NCBI RefSeq assembly: GCF_040807025.1
Contig: NC_090964.1
Location: 5,270,001-5,334,000, forward strand
Direction of reading: 5' to 3'
From: Struthio camelus
Lineage: Eukaryota; Chordata; Aves; Struthioniformes; Struthionidae
Length of the DNA: 64,000 nt
Shown here: positions 57,501 to 64,000 of the stretch, in pieces
Layout of the letters: every line of letters begins with the position of its first letter
How positions within the stretch are numbered: position 1 is the first letter of the stretch
The notes under the pieces: generated by a model
Database searches by the model: none
Told to the model about the DNA's origin: nothing
The model's input: only the letters and a program-made list of their open reading frames with translations
Position numbers and translations under genes: made by a program

Positions 57501-57928
57501 ACTTATTTGAAATCAGAACATCGTCTTTGTGTTCAGTAGTGAAAATGTGGCTATTTTGTAGTGGTTCAATTCACTTTTTCAAATATTTATATTAACCTAT
57601 GTTACAATGACATAGTTAGGGAGTGCTCACGTGTTCTCTCTCAGCCAAGATAAACATTTATTGCTTGATTTTGGAGGATCAAGTCATAGCAATATATAGA
57701 TTTTTGACTTGTTTCTCCTCTTCAAAGTAAAAATATCTTGGAAATTTTTTAAGCTTTTTTGAGATAAGGAAACCCATTTTCACAATCAGCAATAATTTCA
57801 TCTGACTCCTATGACAGCAGTAGTCCTTAATATGAAGGCAGAATGCTAGTGTTCATTAACAAGACTTCAGACCTTTGTCTCTCCGGTAGATAAATGAGGT
57901 ATATATTTTGGAAAGAGTTAATATACTG
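57501..57928. other. AT-rich non-coding stretch
   Basis: AT-rich unique sequence with no notable open frame and no recognised repeat. Confidence 0.5.
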
Positions 57929-57999
57929 ACTTGACTTCGCTTTTTTTTTTTTTCCTTTTTCAGCCTCCGTTAAGGAGAGCATCCAGCTGAGCATCTTAT
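57924..57999 (+). other. Textbook-like splice acceptor with short open end
   Basis: A TACTGAC branch-point-like string (57924-57930) is followed by a T13-rich pyrimidine tract and CAG ending at 57963, with the branch A about 34 bases before the AG. One frame after it reads SVKESIQLSIL and then stops at TAA (57997-57999). No donor or partner exon is identified. It may be a terminal exon or chance. Confidence 0.18.
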
Positions 58000-58559
58000 A
58001 ATTAGCCACAAAGGGCCACATGTACAATTTTATTTCAGAGGGACACTTTTATGCTGGAAAAATATATTGATAAAAAAAAAAACAAACAAAAAAGGCCTTT
58101 TGCTTCAAAAAGAAGTCTCTAAGTGCTACATTTGTGTGTTTCCTGTTGCATGCAGACTTCCCTTCTGCAATTCTGCCCATTTGGGGACCATTCAGCAAAA
58201 GAGAAAAAAATTGATTCAGACCAAAGTGCCTTGAATAATTTATTGTCTACAGAAAGGCAAAGAAAGAAGGAAATGATTTGTTTCAGCACCCGGTCTGGAT
58301 CTGATAATCAAACTCGACTCTGCCTGTTCCCAACCTGATGCTCTTCTCTCTGTTGCATTTATGCAAGAGCTCAGCAACTGAACTCTGCCTCGCAAATTAT
58401 GCAGATCAAAAGAGCACAACAAATATGGAAGAAGTAAGGAGTGGCAGGAGATTACAAGAGCTGGGCTATATGGGGTACCAAGGAGGAAGAGACTTTGCTT
58501 ATAGGTAGAGCCACTGTCGGAGAGAGCCAGCAAGTGTGACACCAGCTAATTGAAAGTAT
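58000..58559. other. Non-coding stretch, no gene recognised
   Basis: Contains an A-rich low-complexity run (58069-58093) and unique sequence. A 100-codon minus-strand frame (58240-58542) is unrecognised. Confidence 0.5.
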
Positions 58560-58830
58560 GTATCATCTTCTAAATGTATTTTAATTGATATGTAACTTGT
58601 GATAGCCAGTGCTACGCAAATGTGTCGGAAGAGGGAGGGAAATATGCCAAACGATCCTTGCAAGGTTATTGTATTAATAAGCTTTCACATTTATTGCCAC
58701 TGTTATTTAGAGTTAATTACATGGGCGCCTAAATGTATCTCTTTTACATCTCAATTAATGTCCTTTACAATCAATTCATATTTAATTAACCTAACAGGCT
58801 GATGAAATGTAAAGAGAATGCTCATTTTGC
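58560..58830. other. AT-rich motif-dense block
   Basis: Dense in TTAAT/ATTAA cores, including GTATTAATAAGC, AGAGTTAATTACATGG, TCAATTAATGTCC and TATTTAATTAACC. It carries no repeat signature or convincing open frame. It looks like a homeodomain-rich conserved element, but conservation is untested. Confidence 0.27.
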
Positions 58831-61000
58831 GCAAAGTGCTCCCAATCCTTTCTCTGTTGCACAGCGATTGGAAAGTAAAACTGATAGGACAAAACCTGAT
58901 GGTTTTGTTATTTGCCGTCTCCTCCTGTTAGTCAGGATGGTCCTGGAAGCCAGCAATTGCAGTCCTACCAGACTGTGTGCAAGGTCAAATGTGATACAGG
59001 GACTAAGACTCCAGCAGAGCAAGCCAGTACTATAGAAACACATGCAGACAAATATAAAGACATACATAATACATACACATATATATGTGTTTATATACAT
59101 GTGTGTACGTATATAAACACAGATATGTGCCTATCCTGAGTATGGGTAAGGGCCTTCCAGACTATGGCCTAAATACAGAAACACATCTTGCCTAAGGAGC
59201 TTTCATACAGTTGGTCTTCTCTGCCAACCATTCAAGCAGTCAACACTCGCTCAGAATCGCCAGTGACAGCACCGGTGGTCTGGCTAGCGTGGCCCAGCGT
59301 GTTCCAAATTACATGCAAATCCTGTTTTAAATCTGTTTGTTCTCCTTCACTTCAAGCTCTGTGATGCTGAAGGTCTCTTCCTTCTCTTGACCCTCAAGGA
59401 AGGCTCTTCCTAGGTCTGTGGTGCTGCTGATCACGTTGCATCTTCACAGGAGAAAGTCCCTCATTCAGGAAAATCCCAGACACACAGGAGGAGGTTCTTC
59501 CTGCCCCTCTCTGTGCTTACTAGGCCCCGGTTACTTGCAATTAGTACAAGAATCATCCATGTTTTGAACTTCCTTGCTTGGATTAGCTACTGGCTGGAGT
59601 ACTTAGCTCATGTACATACAGGATCTCTCCAAGGACTTGTCGTCTAATATTTATTCTGATAACTGTAACATACAGATAAGAGGAGCGCACCACACTGGAA
59701 ATGCAGAATAAATTTGCATTTTCAAAACTGCAGAAAGCTGCATTCAGATAGCGTTCATATTCTGAGGAAAAGTAACCTATAAAAGGAAGGAAATCCATAG
59801 TAAAGACTGGCTGGAGTCTTTATTAACCCACTGAACTTGCCTGTGTTTTAGCTGATCTCAGGAACTGAGGCTTTGAATTTAAATTCTGGGGACTAGAGGC
59901 TCCATTCGGTGTCAGACCTACCCTTAGCCAACAGAAGCCTCGACTCAACTGGTGGCAGCATGAGGTATACAGTATAGAGCAAATCATTACAGAAAAAAAT
60001 AATTCCTTTGATTTTGCCCTTGATAATTCTGCCCTCTTTTCTGCTTGCTGATGGTCTGCAAACAGATTGTGAAATTCATACATTCACTGGACTATCAGAC
60101 TTTCTTCTCTCAAGAGTTAGTGGTCTGTGCCTCATGCAGACAGCAAATATCGGGGCTGGCTATGTGATTTGGAATCACAAGTACTAGTGCCTTTTGCAAT
60201 TAAGATTGAGTTAACAGCCACTGCAACCTTCCCTGAGGTCAACAAGAGATGCATTTTTGGTAAAGGCTTGACCGCTTGAATAAAAAACTTGCTTTAAGGT
60301 ATTTGCTTTCGTTCACTTGATTGGACTGGATTGTTTGAATATTTGTGGTGAGAAAGCAGGAAAGAGCCAAAAAAGAAAACTGCTTTCAAAAGCAAGTGAA
60401 CGTTTGTGGAATTTCCCCCCTACATATATTTAATTCTAATCTGGTATAACATTGCATAGATAAGCAAGAAGCAAACTATTCTCTATATCAGCTAGAGTTA
60501 CGATCTTTTTTGATTATATTTAAGTTACAAAATATTGGTTTTTTGTAATTAAACCTATTTTTTCCTCTAACTTCCTAATCCTTCTATGTCTGGAAGTGTT
60601 GAGACAAAAATATACTGAGGTTGCACTAGTCTCCATGCACTCTGGGCTATAGTATACTATTTTTTTTTTCTTTTTTGAAGATGAAAGGAAATTCTCACAT
60701 AATCATATCACTGCAAGAGCTGAAGCTTTCAAATCTCAGCAACTGCACGGGAGCACTTCAAATGCTAAGTCATTTCTGTTGAAACTGCAGAATCTGGTGG
60801 GCAGGAGAACAGTCAAACGACACTTGACTTGGTGACTCAAGCGCTTGTCACGCACCCAGTCCCATGGGAGCCCATGGCAGAAGCCTGGAAGACTTCAAAA
60901 GACTTCATCCATCCAGAATCTCCCCTTTCACCCAAAGTAAAGAGTAAAGGAAAGCTCTTACGAAACAGATAGAAACAACACAGTCGAGGAATGTTATCAG
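58831..61000. other. Non-coding stretch, no gene recognised
   Basis: Contains a TA/CA simple repeat (59060-59125) with an inverted repeat, and otherwise unique sequence, AT-rich from 60250 to 60700. Open frames are at most 92 codons and run through the simple repeat. I see no gene. Confidence 0.5.
59060..59125. repeat. TA/CA simple repeat containing a 12-bp inverted repeat
   Basis: Alternating ACAT and ATAT units. GTGTTTATATAC (59087-59098) and GTATATAAACAC (59109-59120) are perfect inverted arms around a 10-base spacer. Confidence 0.85.
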
Positions 61001-61135
61001 ACAGTTTTGTTGTTGAAGGAAAATTAAAGGTCGAGTCAAAGAGACAATGGCTGAGGAATTAATTTTTCTCTGTCTTATGAATTTAGATGAAGGAGAAATG
61101 ACAGTTTTATATTCCTTCAAGGGAGGTCTTTTAAA
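61001..61135. other. AT-rich motif-bearing block
   Basis: Contains GAGGAATTAATTTTTCTC and AAAATTAAAGG with no repeat signature. It is a weak candidate for a conserved element. Confidence 0.18.
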
Positions 61136-61198
61136 TAAAAGAAGAAGGGGAGGAAAAAATGGAGAGCAGGAAGGAGGGAGAGAAGGAGAAGGTGAAAA
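61136..61198 (+). repeat. Polypurine-rich tract
   Basis: About 60 bases almost entirely A/G with two interruptions (a T near 61160 and a C near 61167), built of GAAG, GGAGG and GAGA units. Confidence 0.8.
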
Positions 61199-64000
61199 CT
61201 GCCTGGAGCTGTAGTACAACCGAAGGCAAGAATTCTTCATTAAGAACTTCATTTAAAATCAGATGCATCTAAGTAGTTTTGCCACTCTCCCAAAAGTTCA
61301 TTTTCTCTTCATGTAATGCTTTTCTGAATGCATGAATCTTTTAATAATCTCATTTTCCAGTGGCTATATATGTATACAGTTGGCACTTGGTCTAAAGAGA
61401 GTGCGTTGAAGTTAAAGCAGTCTTGTTCTGAGACCTAGAAGTAAAGATGTTTTCAGCAAAGCTATAACGAAACCTTTTTCAGTTGGTGCCCTTGGCTGTG
61501 GATGGATTTTTTTTTCTCTTTTTTTCCTCTCTTTCTTTTTGAGACTTTTTTTATTGAAGAAAATTTATGGAGCTTTCTTTTTGAACGAAGGAGATTTCTG
61601 AAGCAGTTGAGAAGATGCTGTCACTGTGAAGTATGCTGCTCCCCCCTGAAACTGGAGACACTGACATTTGTGCAAAGCAATAACTTTCTACCCAAATCAC
61701 TCTTCAGTGGAAAATATGTGTTTTCGCTGTGTAAAAACAAACGAAAAAAACCCAGTTTTCCTCTGAAAATGGTTTTCGTTTTCATTTAAAAAAAAAAAGG
61801 TATCAAACATTTTCAAATTTGGGAATTTGCCCTACATTGCAACATTTAAAAAGTTCAGGTGAAGGAATAACTTTTCTTCTATAAAACAGTCGGAGAAAAG
61901 TGATTTCTCCAAACAACGACCGTGAATTTTATCCAAGAAAGAACCCAGCTTTTTCCAAAGCCTGTAAAGCAACTTTCAGGCAGAAGGCTAATCAAAGCCA
62001 ACTTCTGATCTAAGAACAGTTTGATTGGGAGAGAAACTCTGTAACTTGGACCAACTCCAGTTAAAACGTAGAAGTTTCTTTGGCCCTGTAAGTATTTGTG
62101 TGTAGCTGGAATGGGTTGAGAGCAAAGTCGGTCTCGTGTTGAAGGGCCCTCTGTACATGTGACACCATCTCTGGAGTATGTCTCGTCACCCAGTCCCTTT
62201 AGCACCTACAGATCCATGGAGGGCACCCCACTGTTAGGGTAACAGGAAATCCAGGTTTCACCCCAAATTCCACAGAGACATAACGTCCTCTTGTACTAGC
62301 ACTTACCTCTTGATCCCTTTACTGTCGGCCTTACCCCTTGTTTCTACTCTGTAGTTCAGTCACAGCCCGGAGAGTTAATGAGGCAACAAACTCCTTCAGG
62401 GCTGAGGTCCACATATGCATACCTCAACGCTCTTTGCTTTGGAGAGTTTTCCCTGTCTTACAAGGATTTGCTTCAGTTTGCAGAGGGTATCTGGGGCAGA
62501 GCAAGATGATCATTTTCCAAAGCCCCGGCACGAAAGCTTAATCGCAGATCCTGTAACACTTCTGGACTCCTGAGGCAGAAGGAAAGGAACTGGACACTGA
62601 TGCCTGCAGAGACTAACACCCCGGCACGTCACTGCTAACTAAGGAAGATGGGGCAAGGGGTGTGGTGTTGGCATGATTTAAAACCTTTAGATTTGTCTCC
62701 CCTCCTTGTTACCTTGCTTCCTTGGCCTGAAATTGTGTATTTTTGCATCATGTGCTCTTTGTGAAGCTTTTCTTGGCACCCCACTGAATGCAGAGGCATC
62801 TAAGGAAGAAAAAAATTCTTCCATTTGCTTGGAGGGAAAGGCAAAAAAAGAAAAAAAGAAATAACCCACTAGGTCTAAGAGATAAATACAGCACAGGTCA
62901 ATAACTGAAAGCGCTTTCATAGACCACAGCTGGATAGCGTTGCTTGCTCTAATTTTTTTTTTTCCTAACTCCATCTTTGTTATGTGTTCAAAGCTCATGA
63001 AAAGAGTCATTCGGATTGCAGCATTCCTGATCTTTATGCCTATAGAATGAGAAATCTGAGAGGCATAATGGAAGCACCGGTTGTTGTGGCTACTCATAAA
63101 ATAAAAGCTTTCACAGACAACTGTGAGGTTTTTTTTTTTAATTTTGTTCTTATCAGCTTTCTAGCTTTCCTTTCCTCCCTGCTGCTTAATGTGCCTCCCA
63201 GCAACAAGACCCAGAGAGAACTGAAAAACCATTGGCAAGGTGGCCTGTAATTAACTAGCTGAGTTTGTGTATCCGGAACAAAAGAGCTAATTATGTAGCA
63301 ATCAGTTATTTGAAAGAAAAAAAAAAAACACTGTATCACTTTGCCACAGCCCTTCCACCCATCCGGAGCAGCAGCAACGTGGGATAGTTCAAAGTAAACA
63401 CCCCTGTGTTAGGGATACAGTAGAGAAAATATTAGGATGCATGAAAGCTATCTATTGCGGAAGAGAGCGGCCATATAAAGTAGCAGGCCAGAACCCGCAC
63501 GGAGTCTGGAGAAATGTCTGTGTCTTAAGATTTTGAGAATGAAGTGCTTGGGTTTCGTTTCGGTCTGCTGCCTCTTTTCTTTTTGTTTGGAGCGCAGACA
63601 TGTTGTTCTTCATTAATTACTCTGAGAGTGCTTGTCCAAGCCGTTGAAGCAAATCTACAGCAAGCGTCGACAGGGTGAGAAAAGCACAAGCTCAGGCACG
63701 CAGCCACAGCCTGTCCCTTACTTTGTGATGGCAGTCTGCTGTAGGGGAATGCTTGGAACAACCTATTCAGATGGACGTGTTTGACCACGATGATATCTAC
63801 GCTTACCTTCTAGACATCGCTTGGTGCCTTGAGGTGCCCTAGATGTGAATTGTATATGACTCTAGAGGCCAAAGTCAGCTGTGACTTAACAGAAGTAGGA
63901 ACTGTACCAGGATCCTGGGAGATGTGCACATCCCAGCCTGTGTAGTCCTGCTGCGCAGCTGGCAGCTTTTTGTGGGTGCCTGCTGTGTTATGGAGCGCTC
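61199..64000. other. Non-coding stretch to the window end, no gene recognised
   Basis: Contains T-rich runs near 61508-61554, A-rich runs near 61786-61798 and 63318-63329, and unique sequence. Open frames reach 136 codons (62687-63097, minus) and 108 codons (61879-62205, minus) without recognisable motifs. A short frame at 63539 begins MKCLGFVSVCCLFSFCLE, like a signal peptide, but stops after 25 codons. I see no gene. Confidence 0.5.

Noticed and set aside
63539..63616. Signal-peptide-like start MKCLGFVSVCCLFSFCLE
   Set aside because: It stops after 25 codons, and no donor lies within it to continue the frame.

Overview
The window looks like non-coding DNA from a bird chromosome, either intergenic or from a very large intron. 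Three things point to a bird. A CR1 LINE 3' end at 56937-57045 carries the 8-bp tail repeat typical of avian CR1. A second, older CR1 fragment at about 14345-14965 keeps recognisable reverse-transcriptase C-terminal codons. Interspersed repeats are otherwise very sparse, there are no Alu, L1 or other mammalian elements, and the sequence is moderately AT-rich with low CpG. The assignment to Aves is an inference from these repeats, and no species can be named.

I recognise no protein-coding gene, tRNA, rRNA, known microRNA, CRISPR array or intact mobile element. The open reading frames are short (longest 196, 174 and 172 codons), overlap each other on both strands, match no family I know, and often run through repeats or GC-rich stretches. 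I treat them as chance. No virus-derived sequence was recognised.

Layout. 1-13 kb: unique sequence with faint palindromic repeat relics and a GC-rich patch at 10.7-11.75 kb. 13-15 kb: a MIR-like SINE relic, a second one, and directly after it the old CR1 fragment. 15-25 kb: unique sequence with a GC-rich, CpG-poor patch near 21.6-22.0 kb and an AT-rich block. 25.0-25.2 kb: a small CpG-dense segment that is open on both strands. 26 kb: two SINE heads about 90 bp apart. 26.5-46 kb: mostly unique, with several AT-rich blocks dense in homeodomain-type motifs that could be conserved non-coding elements. 44-49.7 kb: three exon-like intervals with matching splice sites on the + strand, plus two old minus-strand SINEs. 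52.7-56 kb: three more SINE heads. 56.1-57.5 kb: two CpG-island-like segments either side of the younger CR1, the best candidate for a promoter. 57.5-64 kb: AT-rich unique sequence with simple repeats.

No genes can be shown to work together here. The most useful leads are the CpG-rich region at 56.1-57.5 kb, the CpG-dense doubly open segment at 25 kb, and the spliced-transcript-like signals at 44-50 kb. All of these are inferences that need expression or conservation data. Base counts quoted were made by hand and are approximate.
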